Origin: Bacteriovorax stolpii
GTDB taxonomy: Bacteria; Bdellovibrionota; Bacteriovoracia; Bacteriovoracales; Bacteriovoracaceae
DNA: 64,000 nucleotides
Direction: 5' to 3'
NCBI GenBank assembly: GCA_945883845.1
Contig: CAMCYI010000013.1
Span: forward strand, 32,646-96,645
Positions within the stretch are counted from its first letter, which is position 1, and each line of letters opens with the position of its first letter. Shown here piece by piece: positions 17,055-27,743 of this stretch. Under the pieces are notes generated by a model, which was given only the letters and a program-made list of their open reading frames with translations, searched no databases and was not told the origin of the DNA. Both the position numbers and the translations under genes were made by a program.

Positions 17055-17789
17055 ATGAAATCGAGACTATTTATCGGTACAGCGGGATGGAATATCCCGT
17101 CATCGACCAGGGACCATTTTCCGCAGGAAGGGACTCATCTGCAAAGATATGCGGATGTCTTTCAGTGTGTGGAAATTAATTCTTCGTTCTATCGTGATCA
17201 CCAACCGAAGACCTATGAGAAATGGGCAAATCTCACACCATCTTCGTTTCGCTTCAGTGTGAAACTGAATCAGCGTTTCACTCACGAGACAGAGAAATTT
17301 GCAGCTGAAGACCTGAGCAGCGCTATGGCAGGGTATGGTGAGCTTGGAGAAAAACTTGCTGTTCTTTTGCTCCAGTTTCCAGTTGGAAAGCCCTTCGATC
17401 CATTCTTTCTTGAAAATCTTTTTGAATGTATACGGCAATCCTATTTCGGTACCGTTGTCATTGAGCCCCGTAATCCCAATTGGAATTGTCCAGAGGCCCT
17501 CGAACTAATGAAAATCTATAATGTCTCAAAGGTGATTGCCGATCCGGAACGCTGTGACTTCGGGAAGCGAAGTTTTATCGATTATGGAGGACTTTCTTAT
17601 CTCCGATATCATGGTCAGCCAGTGATTTATCGCAGTTCTTATGGCGATGACGTCTTGAAGGAACTGAAAGAGAAGATTCTCCATTCTCCCCGAGATATCT
17701 GGTGTATTTTTGATAATACGACCTTTGGTCACGCCACTGAGAACGCCATTAAGCTCGCCAGTATGACGGCACGGCCACTTCTCTCTTGA
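17055..17789 (+). CDS. DUF72 (YecE-like) TIM-barrel protein
   Basis: A 244-residue protein with the DUF72 opening Ile-Gly-Thr-Ala-Gly-Trp, then Gln-Cys-Val-Glu-Ile-Asn-Ser-Ser-Phe-Tyr and Ser-Val-Lys-Leu-Asn. Later blocks are Glu-Pro-Arg-Asn-X-X-Trp and Tyr-Leu-Arg-Tyr-His-Gly, all conserved in the family. The fold resembles UV endonuclease/xylose isomerase barrels, but the activity is unknown. ATG at 17055 follows aaggg; the gene is probably cotranscribed with yihY. Confidence 0.85.
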   Translation: MKSRLFIGTAGWNIPSSTRDHFPQEGTHLQRYADVFQCVEINSSFYRDHQPKTYEKWANLTPSSFRFSVKLNQRFTHETEKFAAEDLSSAMAGYGELGEKLAVLLLQFPVGKPFDPFFLENLFECIRQSYFGTVVIEPRNPNWNCPEALELMKIYNVSKVIADPERCDFGKRSFIDYGGLSYLRYHGQPVIYRSSYGDDVLKELKEKILHSPRDIWCIFDNTTFGHATENAIKLASMTARPLLS

Positions 17790-17840
17790 AGTCAGAACTT
17801 GTGAGTTTAAATAAAGTATCTCACCGCATAGTATCTGAAC

Positions 17841-18452
17841 ATGAAACTCATCCTGTTTTTTTTTGTAGTCCTCAGCTGCGGCCGTACCGTAGTGACAGAA
17901 AAAAGTTCATTCCCGGACAATAATATTTCCCCTGTTGAATCTGAGGTCCTGACCAAAGCTCTGAAAAGAATCCAGGCCGAATTCGACACACAAAAAATCA
18001 AAGTTAAGCTCAACTCGGTCCCGTACCACGTTAACGATCTTCCCGGAGCTATGGCCGGTGCGTGCTATAAGATGGGCAGTAATGTTGTAGGAATCGCCAT
18101 TGATCACGAGATGTTTGACGATGCTGAGTGGGATGATGGCGAGTATCCGCTTTTGTTTAAGGTGCTACTTCATGAAATAGGACACTGCTTTTTTAATCGC
18201 AAGCACGATGAGAAATACATCAAGGCCGATGAAGGATTTGAGTTCGAAGTGGACTACTACGGCTCCGGTGAACCCTGGCGTGATCAAAGCCTTCAGGTTT
18301 CCATCATGTCAGAGATGGGCTGGTATCGGATTCCACCGAAGCTTTGGCCCTATTTTCTAAGGGAAGTTGCCCGTAAGGACCGGCTTCAGAAGTGGGAAGA
18401 TATGAAAAAATATATTCCCATCTCCCGCGTTCCAAAGCCGATCCCAAACTAG
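17841..18452 (+). CDS. Lipoprotein with zinc-metallopeptidase motif
   Basis: A 203-residue lipoprotein (lipobox Val-Leu-Ser-Cys, Cys13). Residues 111-115 are His-Glu-Ile-Gly-His, the HExxH zinc site, in a helix preceded by Leu-Phe-Lys-Val-Leu-Leu. His122 lies 7 residues after the second His; metzincins have the third His 6 residues after, so the clan is unclear. Later Ser-Ile-Met-Ser-Glu-Met-Gly resembles a Met-turn, which would favour a metzincin-like enzyme. Its stop overlaps that of the convergent glucan synthase by 4 bases. Confidence 0.65.
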   Translation: MKLILFFFVVLSCGRTVVTEKSSFPDNNISPVESEVLTKALKRIQAEFDTQKIKVKLNSVPYHVNDLPGAMAGACYKMGSNVVGIAIDHEMFDDAEWDDGEYPLLFKVLLHEIGHCFFNRKHDEKYIKADEGFEFEVDYYGSGEPWRDQSLQVSIMSEMGWYRIPPKLWPYFLREVARKDRLQKWEDMKKYIPISRVPKPIPN

Positions 18453-21400
18453 CTTAATTTCACCTGATGAATTTTGCCGTCATCTAAGAACGGAATGCGA
18501 TCTACTTTCTTTTCATCCAGCTCCAGTGCTTGAGACTTCCCGCCATTAATGATCAGAATGTTGAAAACAGTTTCGCCGCGGCGATAAACCATTTCCACTT
18601 TCTCCCAGCTTTCCGGAACACGAGGAGTGAGAGTGAAGTGATCCGCTTCGAGATTAAATCCAATGATCGTTTCGAGTCCCGCACGGTAGTACCAGCTCGC
18701 TGACCCTGTATACCAGGTCCATCCACCCCGACCTACGTGAGGATTTACGCCGTAAATGTCGGCCGCTATAACGTAAGGTTCAACTTTATATTTTTCAGAC
18801 TTTTCTTTAGTGTCCGCGTGATTGATCGGATTGATCATCGAATAAAGTTCAACCCCGGTTTCCGAATCTCCCGACAGCGCGTAGGCCATCATGGTCCAGA
18901 TAGCTGCATGAGTGTACTGTCCGCCGTTCTCGCGCACGCCCGGCACATAACCTTTAATGTATCCGGGATCCTGCTGACTCTTATCAAACGGAGGTGTGAA
19001 AAGTTTTATCAAACCTTCTTCCCGGTTAATGAGATGCTCGTCAACTTTTGAAAGAGCAAGCTTCGATCGTTCCTTGTCTCCTGTTCCGGAAATGATGGAC
19101 CAGGACTGTGCAATGGCATCGATCTTACATTCTTCGTTGCCCCATGATCCCATGGGGGAGCCATTGTCGAAGTAGGCACGAAGATACCATTCGCCATCCC
19201 AGGCATTGCTCTCAATATTGTGCTTGAGGTCTTCCAGATGTTTTTCATAGACCTGAAGTCGGTTCTCATCGTTCTGACTTTTAGCGATGGGAAGGAAATT
19301 TTTCAGGACTCCAGAAAGAAACCACGCCATCCATACACTTTCTCCACGTCCCTCGTTGCCCACTCGGCTCATGCCATCGTTCCAATCACCTGATCCGAAG
19401 AGAGGTAAACCGTGGGGGCCGGTTTTCAGGCTTCGGTCCATGGTACGGACACAATGCTCATATAATGTGGCCGTCTGTTTTGACGTCAGTGGTTCTGTAT
19501 ATGTTTCATCGTGACCTTCTTCGAGAAGAGGTGTTTCGATAAATGGAATCTTCTCGCTGAGAATTTTTGTGTCACCTGTTGTTTTCACATAAAAACTTGT
19601 GACGTAAGGAAGCCAGAGTAAATCATCTGAGAATCTCGTACGCACTCCGCGTCCTGTTGGAGGATGCCACCAGTGCTGGACATCTCCCTCAGGAAACTGA
19701 CGATGGGCAGCCCGAAGAATCTGTTCTCGGGCCAGTTCTGGGCGTGAATAAACAAGGGCCATGACATCCTGAAGCTGATCGCGGAAACCATAGGCACCAC
19801 CTGACTGATAGAAAGCAGTTCGTGCCCAATAACGACACGCGAGGGTTTGATAGACTAACCATCGGTTCATGATGATATTCATGGCCTCATCGGGAGTCTT
19901 TACCTGAATTGTGTTAAGGGTCTTGTCCCAGGATTCTTTCATCGTTCTGAAAGCATCTTGAACTTTTGATGCGTTTCTATACTTTATGACAAGATTTTTT
20001 CCTTCCGGACCTGCATCAGTCTGCCCGAGGAGAATGAAAATTTCTTTTTCTTCGTCAGCTTTTAAGTCAAAGACACTCATCAAGGCCGCACATGGATCCA
20101 CTGCACCGCCATGTTTGTTCGATAAGTGACCTCGGTAAAGAGAGGCAGGTTTTTGAAGTGAGCCGTTTCTTCCGAGGAATTCACGTCGATCACAGGTGAA
20201 ACTTGAGACCGGTTCACTCATCGCAAAGAATGCCGTCCTTCCGGAAAATTCATTGTTGTAGGTGTTCCGTGCAAAAATAATCTGGTTGGTTTCATCCCAT
20301 TCAGTGAAGACAGTCTGAGCACTTTGCGCTCTCTGAACGCCGAGAACCCATTCAACGAAAGGCATGATAGAAAGCTTTCTGGATCTTCCGCTCTTATTTT
20401 TGAGCTTCAATTGCATGATTTTGACTGTTTCGTTTTCAGGAACAAAATAAGTTAATCGATGGTAAATGCCCTCTGCTTCAGTTTCAAACTCAGTATAACC
20501 CTGGCCATGCCTGATGATCGTATCATTTTTACTTCGCACCGGAAGGGGAGTCGGACTCCAGAAAGATCCTGTCTCTTCGTCGCGGATATAAATGGCCTCG
20601 CCTGGTGGATCACTGACCGGATCGTTGGACCATGGAGTAAGACGGTTTTCACGACTGTTCACTGACCATGTCGTGCCTGAGCCGCTTTCAGAAACAACAA
20701 ATCCGAAATCTTTTTTATTCGCGACAACGTTGATCCATGGGGCAGGTGTCGTGATTCCATCCTGTAAATGGATAACGTATTCTTCACCATTGCCAATAAA
20801 ACCACCGAAAGTGTTCTTAAAAGTAAGTTCAGGGGGTGTCAGCTTCGACGGTGTCCACGCTTTTTTCTGAAGAGTTGATATGAATGCTGCTGGCAGCGGA
20901 GAATCCAGTGGCCGTCGTTTCAACTGCTCTTCAAGAGTTCCTTTGTCTGCAAAAATATTCAGACGAGCAATCGTCTTCAGGAGAGTCAGGTCTTCCTCAG
21001 GAATGAGGTCTGCCCGACGGACAAATATACCTCCTGGTCTATCCAGGAGATGGTGCGCGCCGCTGATGAGAATCTGTCGCATGACTTCTTCATTCAGTGT
21101 CTGCAGATAACTTGTCGCGTGTTCATTGAGTATGATGAGGTCAAATCTGATTCCCTTCAATCGAAGATACTCATGACCTCGCAGAAGTTCCCGGACTAGG
21201 GAGATATCTTTATCATCATGGATTCTGGTCAGGACGATTGGAAGATCACCGCTGATTCCATACGCCCAAAGAGCAGACTGCTGGCGATTGTTTCTTGCCA
21301 TCACCAGGGAAGTCGCCCGTAAATAAGGAGCAAGATAGAGAATACGGCCACCGAGGCGCTGGAAGACATGAGCTTTTTCCGTGGAAACGTTAATATGTCT

Positions 21401-24400
21401 CAGGCCTATCTGAGCTTTAACCCATCCGAGACTTGTCTCACGCTGGAAGATATTCGGATCGCGATACTTGTCGACAAGATTCAAGCAGTCCTGGCGATTT
21501 TCAGCCACACCTGTCGTGAATGTCACCCGTACAAAACTTCTGGCCTTAACCCGAATTTTTCTTCGCAGTGAAAAAATGGGATCAAGGACGGCCCCAACAC
21601 TTCCGCTGAGCGGAGTTTTATCCGTATGGGCCCGGCCTTCGAAGACTGTCTGTCCACGACCGACGAAGCGTGATCGATCAGTTTCAAATTCAAGTGTGCC
21701 GACTTTTTCACCTTCCACGACAACAGTGTGGAGGGCCCAATGCTCTTTTTCTTTTGACGAGCGCGGTCTTCTCATGGCGAGAAGTGCATCGTGTTCCTGA
21801 AGGTACTCTGTCTGAATGAAAAGATTACTGAATGCAGGATGTGCGACATCATCCTGCAGCCGGGCCAGTGCGATTTCCATGAAGCTTGTCACATCGAGAA
21901 CCATGTCAGTGTTGGTTTTATTCGTCAGGGTAACCCGTCTCATCTCGACATTATCTTCTGAGGAAACGATCACTTCTGTGGTCATGATAGTATCGAGATC
22001 TTCACGGATGAGTTCAATTTTGTCTTCAGCGAAATGAGATTCAAACTTCAGCGGCTTAGGATCCCTGGCCCGTGGTGCTGTTGACCAGAGTTTGTTTTGC
22101 TCCTGATTCCGCACAAAAATAAACTGGCCGTAGTTGTCCAGTGTTGAGTCTTCCCGCCATCTGCTGACAAGACGATCTTCCATTTTGGAAAATCCACCGC
22201 CGGAACTTGAAAGCATCAGTGTATAGCGACCATTTGATAGAACCTGTGTTCTCGGTGTTGAAAGATGGGCGTCAACGTACGAGCGAACATGATGGTTCTC
22301 GGAAAAGCGTGAATAACTTTCAACGTGAGTCTCTTCAGCTCTCGGCTTGAGCGTTTCTAACGTCGCCGGGATTTTTTCCTGAAGTAGAAGGGCCACCGCC
22401 TGAGTGCGGGCATCATTATGAAAGCGCTCCTGCATGATAAAGTTGTTCAGGAGATTATTCACTGAAAGTAAACTCATTCCCTGGTGATGGGCCATGTAGG
22501 AATGCAAAGTCACATTCTTTCTATTTTTTGGCACACGCTCAGAGGTGTAATCGATGGACTCATAGAATCCAAAGTGACCAAGGGCATCCTGACTCTCAAG
22601 TATGTTAAGGTTTCTCAGTGCCTCACGCGGATGAACCATCGCTGCCAGCATGGTTGAGTAAGGTGAGATAACGAGCTCATCACGGAGTCCTCGCTTCAGG
22701 CCAAGACCTGGAATACCGAAGGGACCGTACTGGTAATTGAACTGCAGATCGCGCGCATTGTATCCGGCCTCAGACACCCCCCATGGGATTTGCCTCTGAT
22801 TTCCATACTCAATCTGACGATTCACCACAGAGTCATAAGTCTGATCAAGAAGAGTGCCGTCGTATCGTTTCATCACGAGAAGAGGCATGAGGTACTCAAA
22901 CATCGTGGCACTCCACGAGATGAGACACCTGCTGCCGACGACATTTGTGAGTCCGCGACCAAGTCTGAACCAGTGCTCGTCTGAGACATCGCCCTTTGAA
23001 ATCGCAAAGAAACTTGTCAGTCGCGATTCCGAAGCAAGAAGATCGTAATAAGAATCGTCCCGTCGGTTTTCCGAAGCATTGAATCCGATAGCAAAAACTT
23101 TTCTCTGATCATCAAACAGGAATTTGAAATCCATCGTGTGAGCGAGATCGTGCGCCTGATAAGCAATGGTCTTAAGGCGTGTACGAAGGCGCGGAAGTTC
23201 CGTCATCGAATCACGTTCATAGGAATTGATCTGGTTTAAAAGTGTGTCCATCCACTCTTCAATTTTTATACAGAGATGAGGTCGCTGTTCGAACACAAGG
23301 TCTCCGAGGAGCTTCTTTGAAATCTGATGATTTTTTTTCAGTTCTTCCCAGCTCATGATTCCGATATTTTTTTTCACATGATCGAGATTCTGGGTTAGCC
23401 TTTTCAGCGAGCCACTTTTCTGGAGTTTCGACAGACTTTGCAGCTTATGTAGAAGTTCATCTATGACAATGAACGTATCTGAAAGTCCTTGTTGGACATT
23501 CTTGTTGATGAAATCTCCCTGGGCCAGGGTCAAACAGGCCTGCTTTAACGTAATTAAATGGCCGGCCAGGTTACCGGAATCCACGGTCGAAATATATTTC
23601 GGGTGAAGTGGTGCGAGCGAGAGTGTGTCGTACCAGTTGTAAAGATGGCCCTGATGTTTTTCAAGTTTCGCCACGGTTGCAAGAGTGTTCTCCGTTTTTT
23701 CTACGAAATCAACCAGACCCAAATAACCAAAGTCATAGGCAGATAGGTTTGCGAGTAACTGAAGACCGATGTTTGTCGGTGAAGTTCTGTGTGCAATGAC
23801 TGGACGTGGATCTTCCTGGAAATTATCTGGTGCAAGCCAATTTTCTTTTTCGTTGGCGAACGTTTCAAAGAAATGCCAGGTCATGCGGGCAAAGCGTCTG
23901 AAAGCTTTCTTTTCTTCCGATGTCAGGGCAGTCAGATTGCCCGGTAGCGTTTTTTTCGTCTCGTGTGAAATGTACGGAGCAATCGCCCAGGACAAAATGA
24001 ATGGCATGGCAAAGAAGATGGAGTCCGGGCGCACTATGAGAATAAGTCCAGTAGTGAAGATCGCCATGAATGTACTGTGAGAAACAAATTCTTTCCACGT
24101 GTACGAAGTTTTCGTTTCTTTTTGGGTCTGCGAGAAAGTCACCCATTCAAGCATGTGCCTATGGGAGAAAAACATTCTGTAAAGGGAACGGAAGATGGCA
24201 TCCGTATTATTCCATGCCATGTTTGGAAGATAGACCACCATCATGAAAACCTGTTCGATCCGGCTTCTGATAGAGCGGAAAGCTGCGTTCAGGTGCTCTG
24301 GCCATGGAATATTTTTTCCCTTCACCAGGTCCTGCAGGGACGGTGCCCACACAGGAAGACTCATGGTGAAAATAACCGCGGCTGTCCAGAAGAGGGCAGA

Positions 24401-26923
24401 TCCCGGAAGGATCGTCCACCCCAATGTCATCCAGATAAGAATGAGGGGCGCCATGAGACTGCGACGGAGATTATCAAGAATTTTCCACTTTGCTACCAAC
24501 GGCAGATTATTTTTAACCCATTCGCCTTTTGCATTTTTAACTTTCGGGAAAAGCCACGGCGCAATCTGCCAGTCTCCGCGAGTCCAGCGATGATTTCTCT
24601 TGGCGAAAGTTTCGTAGTTGGAAGGATATTCATCAATCAATTCGTAATCAGTGACCAGTGCTACCCGCGCAAAGCTTCCTTCGAACAAATCGTGACTGAG
24701 AACTGTATTTTCAGGAACACGCTCCTCAAGTGCGAGCTCAAAAGCGTCAAGGTCGTACAACCCTTTTCCGGTGTATGTTCCTTCCCCGAAAAAATCCTGA
24801 TACACGTCCGAGACGGCCGTCGTGTAGGGATCGATACCGGTGTTCCCGGAAAAAATCTGGGAGAACCTTGTCTTGGAAGATGAGACAACTGATACACTTA
24901 CTCTCGGCTGAATGATGCCGTAGCCTTTGATGATTCTTTTTTCTTTAGGACAATAGATCGGCCTGTTAAGAGGATGAGTGATGGTTCCTACCAGGCGACG
25001 GGCATTCTGGAGGGGAAGCTGAGTGTCCGCATCGAGTGTGATGATATACTTAATTGTTTTAAAGAATTCGTAGTCCGGAAGTTCGATCAGGTACGATGTG
25101 TCTTTCGCTCCCCGCATAAGATGGTTGAATTCCAGAATCTTTCCGCGCTTTCTTTCCCATCCCATCCAGCAGCTTTCTGCTTCATTTAAAAGTCTCGCAC
25201 GATGAAAAGCATAAAAGCGAGGTCTCTCGCCCTTAGCATATCTTTCGTTGAGTATCTGAATTTCTGACTGCACAAGGGCAAGAATCTCTGCGTCTTCTTT
25301 ACGAACTTGCGTCGGTGAATCTCTCAGGTCACCAAGAAGAGCAAAGAAAATGTTTTCATCCTGGTTTGCCAGGTATTGGACTTCGATATTATTGATGAGT
25401 TCTTTAATCACTTCATCAGAAGTAAACATACAAGGTACGACTACCATGCTCGCGCTATGAGAGGGGAGTCCTTCTTTATAATCCATACGCGGAAGGCGTC
25501 TTGGTTTTCTGAGTAAGGTTGTGACGTAGTTTACGATACCGACAGCAAGTTCACTTACCGGAATCAAAATCAGGGCCATTAAAAGAATGTGAGGAAAAAG
25601 ACGGTTTTCAAATTTTGTCAGGTAACCAAGGAAAAGTGCATTGAAATAAAGAACAAGAACAAAGATCGAACCGAAGTAAAGCAGGGCCGGATGGCGGTCC
25701 ACAAATCTCCGGATCTTTTCTTTAACCGGTGATACATAGCCGAGTTGAGATTCTGTTATTGGAAGACCTTCACCCAAAAGGTAGAAGCCCACATGGTTTT
25801 CCTGTCCGCTGAATTTTTCATAGCGATGGCTGAGATCAAGGATGGTCTTTGCCACTTCAATTTCTGTCTTGCCTGAATACCGTGAGAGTCTTTCAATTTC
25901 TTTGCGGTAACAATCCCGTGTAGGAATATCCATAAGAGCGTACACGTCTGCCGGATCTTTGCGCAGGATCGGCTCCACAAGACTTACACTTTCAAAAAAA
26001 TCATGCCAGTCAATGATCGAAAAAAGTCTCATGCTGTTAATAATGTTACCGATGGAAATCTGGTCTGCGGCCTGACGATAATGCTCGAGCTCAGTCAATG
26101 CACCTGTGCTCGTTCCGCATGTGTCGAGAGTTTTATCCAGCCATTCCATGACTTTAAAAATTCCCGGATCCTGATCCCGAAGACGTCCAATAAGCTGAAC
26201 AATGAATGCGCGATGGAAATTTTCTTTTTTCGAAAGAATGGATTCAAGTTTCTCCAAAATGGCTTCAGGATGAGTGTCATTATCCACCATCATGCTGAGA
26301 AGGATATCAGCGAGCTCATCGGCTTTGCGTCTCTGAAGACGCGCCTGGAGAATTCTGCGAACGATGGGGAGTAAGCGTTTAATGAGTGCAATCCTGAGTG
26401 TAATCGCAACGGCCCAAAGTTCACCGATAGAAAGAGGAGAAACCGTCTGAAAAGCAGCAACGAATTTTTTCAGTGACTCTACATCGATTCGTGCGTCTCC
26501 AATAAGGACCACAGTATGTGCGATGGCGTACACGCGCGGGTAGCCCGCATATTCGCCTTCTTTAATCTTGGGAAGTTCATGGTAAAAATCACGAGGTAAG
26601 TCGCGTTTGATACTTCTTAGCTGGTCTTCAATGATATGGAAGTTATCCAGGAACCATTCCGTTGCCGGCGTCATGTTAAGAAGCGAAATTTCTCTTGTCA
26701 AAAGCAGATACGACTCAAGAAGTTCACTGCAATCGAGAATGACCTCAGGGAGAAGACTTCTTCCTTTCGTGTTTTCTTTTTCCAATACTAATTTGTTGGC
26801 CAGAGATTTTGAGGTCATCTCCATGCGCTCACCACTCAGAACTTCAGTCTGGTGATCTTCAAAGAGTAAGGGAGCAAATTCAGTAAAGGTGCTCGGTGAG
26901 TTTTTCGTCGGAATCAACATCAT
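18449..26923 (-). CDS. ndvB: Cyclic beta-1,2-glucan synthase-like protein (GT84 plus GH94)
   Basis: A giant enzyme of about 2,824 residues, the usual size for NdvB/ChvB/Cgs, which makes cyclic beta-1,2-glucan in the inner membrane. I see membrane spans near residues 420-480, then a GT84 glycosyltransferase with Leu-Asp-Ala-Asp-Thr-Gln at about 629-634 and an Arg-Trp-Thr-Arg-Gly-Asp-Trp motif near 778. A second cluster of spans follows (about 815-960), then a long glucoamylase-like region. The C-terminal GH94 phosphorylase domain has Gly-Gly-Ala-Tyr-Gly-Phe-Arg-Asp-Gln near 2375 and Ser-Asp-Asp-Leu-Leu-Trp near 2425. The start at 26923 (ATGATG) is preceded by aagagg; the frame reaches 26998. 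The product (cyclic or linear glucan) cannot be told. Confidence 0.88.
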   Translation of the reverse strand: MMLIPTKNSPSTFTEFAPLLFEDHQTEVLSGERMEMTSKSLANKLVLEKENTKGRSLLPEVILDCSELLESYLLLTREISLLNMTPATEWFLDNFHIIEDQLRSIKRDLPRDFYHELPKIKEGEYAGYPRVYAIAHTVVLIGDARIDVESLKKFVAAFQTVSPLSIGELWAVAITLRIALIKRLLPIVRRILQARLQRRKADELADILLSMMVDNDTHPEAILEKLESILSKKENFHRAFIVQLIGRLRDQDPGIFKVMEWLDKTLDTCGTSTGALTELEHYRQAADQISIGNIINSMRLFSIIDWHDFFESVSLVEPILRKDPADVYALMDIPTRDCYRKEIERLSRYSGKTEIEVAKTILDLSHRYEKFSGQENHVGFYLLGEGLPITESQLGYVSPVKEKIRRFVDRHPALLYFGSIFVLVLYFNALFLGYLTKFENRLFPHILLMALILIPVSELAVGIVNYVTTLLRKPRRLPRMDYKEGLPSHSASMVVVPCMFTSDEVIKELINNIEVQYLANQDENIFFALLGDLRDSPTQVRKEDAEILALVQSEIQILNERYAKGERPRFYAFHRARLLNEAESCWMGWERKRGKILEFNHLMRGAKDTSYLIELPDYEFFKTIKYIITLDADTQLPLQNARRLVGTITHPLNRPIYCPKEKRIIKGYGIIQPRVSVSVVSSSKTRFSQIFSGNTGIDPYTTAVSDVYQDFFGEGTYTGKGLYDLDAFELALEERVPENTVLSHDLFEGSFARVALVTDYELIDEYPSNYETFAKRNHRWTRGDWQIAPWLFPKVKNAKGEWVKNNLPLVAKWKILDNLRRSLMAPLILIWMTLGWTILPGSALFWTAAVIFTMSLPVWAPSLQDLVKGKNIPWPEHLNAAFRSIRSRIEQVFMMVVYLPNMAWNNTDAIFRSLYRMFFSHRHMLEWVTFSQTQKETKTSYTWKEFVSHSTFMAIFTTGLILIVRPDSIFFAMPFILSWAIAPYISHETKKTLPGNLTALTSEEKKAFRRFARMTWHFFETFANEKENWLAPDNFQEDPRPVIAHRTSPTNIGLQLLANLSAYDFGYLGLVDFVEKTENTLATVAKLEKHQGHLYNWYDTLSLAPLHPKYISTVDSGNLAGHLITLKQACLTLAQGDFINKNVQQGLSDTFIVIDELLHKLQSLSKLQKSGSLKRLTQNLDHVKKNIGIMSWEELKKNHQISKKLLGDLVFEQRPHLCIKIEEWMDTLLNQINSYERDSMTELPRLRTRLKTIAYQAHDLAHTMDFKFLFDDQRKVFAIGFNASENRRDDSYYDLLASESRLTSFFAISKGDVSDEHWFRLGRGLTNVVGSRCLISWSATMFEYLMPLLVMKRYDGTLLDQTYDSVVNRQIEYGNQRQIPWGVSEAGYNARDLQFNYQYGPFGIPGLGLKRGLRDELVISPYSTMLAAMVHPREALRNLNILESQDALGHFGFYESIDYTSERVPKNRKNVTLHSYMAHHQGMSLLSVNNLLNNFIMQERFHNDARTQAVALLLQEKIPATLETLKPRAEETHVESYSRFSENHHVRSYVDAHLSTPRTQVLSNGRYTLMLSSSGGGFSKMEDRLVSRWREDSTLDNYGQFIFVRNQEQNKLWSTAPRARDPKPLKFESHFAEDKIELIREDLDTIMTTEVIVSSEDNVEMRRVTLTNKTNTDMVLDVTSFMEIALARLQDDVAHPAFSNLFIQTEYLQEHDALLAMRRPRSSKEKEHWALHTVVVEGEKVGTLEFETDRSRFVGRGQTVFEGRAHTDKTPLSGSVGAVLDPIFSLRRKIRVKARSFVRVTFTTGVAENRQDCLNLVDKYRDPNIFQRETSLGWVKAQIGLRHINVSTEKAHVFQRLGGRILYLAPYLRATSLVMARNNRQQSALWAYGISGDLPIVLTRIHDDKDISLVRELLRGHEYLRLKGIRFDLIILNEHATSYLQTLNEEVMRQILISGAHHLLDRPGGIFVRRADLIPEEDLTLLKTIARLNIFADKGTLEEQLKRRPLDSPLPAAFISTLQKKAWTPSKLTPPELTFKNTFGGFIGNGEEYVIHLQDGITTPAPWINVVANKKDFGFVVSESGSGTTWSVNSRENRLTPWSNDPVSDPPGEAIYIRDEETGSFWSPTPLPVRSKNDTIIRHGQGYTEFETEAEGIYHRLTYFVPENETVKIMQLKLKNKSGRSRKLSIMPFVEWVLGVQRAQSAQTVFTEWDETNQIIFARNTYNNEFSGRTAFFAMSEPVSSFTCDRREFLGRNGSLQKPASLYRGHLSNKHGGAVDPCAALMSVFDLKADEEKEIFILLGQTDAGPEGKNLVIKYRNASKVQDAFRTMKESWDKTLNTIQVKTPDEAMNIIMNRWLVYQTLACRYWARTAFYQSGGAYGFRDQLQDVMALVYSRPELAREQILRAAHRQFPEGDVQHWWHPPTGRGVRTRFSDDLLWLPYVTSFYVKTTGDTKILSEKIPFIETPLLEEGHDETYTEPLTSKQTATLYEHCVRTMDRSLKTGPHGLPLFGSGDWNDGMSRVGNEGRGESVWMAWFLSGVLKNFLPIAKSQNDENRLQVYEKHLEDLKHNIESNAWDGEWYLRAYFDNGSPMGSWGNEECKIDAIAQSWSIISGTGDKERSKLALSKVDEHLINREEGLIKLFTPPFDKSQQDPGYIKGYVPGVRENGGQYTHAAIWTMMAYALSGDSETGVELYSMINPINHADTKEKSEKYKVEPYVIAADIYGVNPHVGRGGWTWYTGSASWYYRAGLETIIGFNLEADHFTLTPRVPESWEKVEMVYRRGETVFNILIINGGKSQALELDEKKVDRIPFLDDGKIHQVKLS

Positions 26924-27035
26924 GCGCCTCTTGCGGAAGGTTTTATTCGCAAATAAACGCTTGAGTATAAGACTTAACCCATCGCCGATCACGCACATTA
27001 ACCTTAAGGGATCCTAAAATGATAGGGATTAGAGA

Positions 27036-27689
27036 CTAAGGCTCGATTTCATCTGCTTTTTTCGTACTTTTCTTTGTCATCTCGTTTGTTTTCTCAATGA
27101 GATTACTCGTCGCAGGTTTTGGAGAAAAGTTTTTCTGAAGGATGAATCCACCGATGACGATGATCAGGGCAATAATCAATGTACGCCTGAAAGATTTAGA
27201 TTCTGTCTGCGTCAACATTTTCTTCGTTTTTTTCGGAGCAGCTTTTTCTTCTTCTTCTTCACGATACTTAGGAACTGGCTTAGCTTCGGAAAGGTCCTTA
27301 AGAGACACGATGCGGGTCTTATCAGCTGAATCAAGTGCCTCGGGTGCTTTCGGAGGACGTGCAATTACTTTAGGGACGGGATTAGAATTCAGCGGAGTTT
27401 TCAACAAAACGATATGAGCAACATTCCCAAGACGAAGATATTGGTTCACAAAAATTTCGCGACGGTTTCCTGGAACGAGTCTCTCACTATCAATATAGGT
27501 TCCGTTCGTACTTCCCTGATCCAGGGCGTACCAGCGTTTATCTTCTTTGATAATTTTAACGTGTTTTTTACTCACACTTGAGACATCAACGAAGATGTCA
27601 TTGGATTCATGAGAGCCGACCATCAATTCTTCTTGATCAATGATAAAGAGTTGGGGATCGACAGACTCAATGTGCACTTCAAGATACAT
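27036..27689 (-). CDS. FHA-domain protein with C-terminal membrane anchor
   Basis: A 217-residue protein. Residues 1-98 form an FHA domain: Met-Val-Gly-Ser-His-Glu-Ser-Asn-Asp-Ile carries the phosphothreonine-binding Gly/Ser, then Val-Ser-Lys-Lys-His-Val and Gln-Gly-Ser-Thr-Asn-Gly-Thr-Tyr-Ile. A linker (about 105-165) is Lys/Glu/Pro-rich, and one hydrophobic span near 168-186 is followed by a polar tail. So it likely docks phosphorylated Ser/Thr-kinase targets at the inner membrane, facing the cytoplasm. No Ser/Thr kinase lies nearby. Confidence 0.85.
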   Translation of the reverse strand: MYLEVHIESVDPQLFIIDQEELMVGSHESNDIFVDVSSVSKKHVKIIKEDKRWYALDQGSTNGTYIDSERLVPGNRREIFVNQYLRLGNVAHIVLLKTPLNSNPVPKVIARPPKAPEALDSADKTRIVSLKDLSEAKPVPKYREEEEEKAAPKKTKKMLTQTESKSFRRTLIIALIIVIGGFILQKNFSPKPATSNLIEKTNEMTKKSTKKADEIEP

Positions 27690-27743
27690 ATCTCTAGATA
27701 TTAACTTTATTCATCCGGATATTAAACAACTGTTTATTACCGA

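Noticed and set aside
24077..24883. A 268-codon plus-strand frame
   Set aside because: It lies inside the glucan synthase gene on the opposite strand; Cys/His/Arg-rich shadow composition and no start signals.
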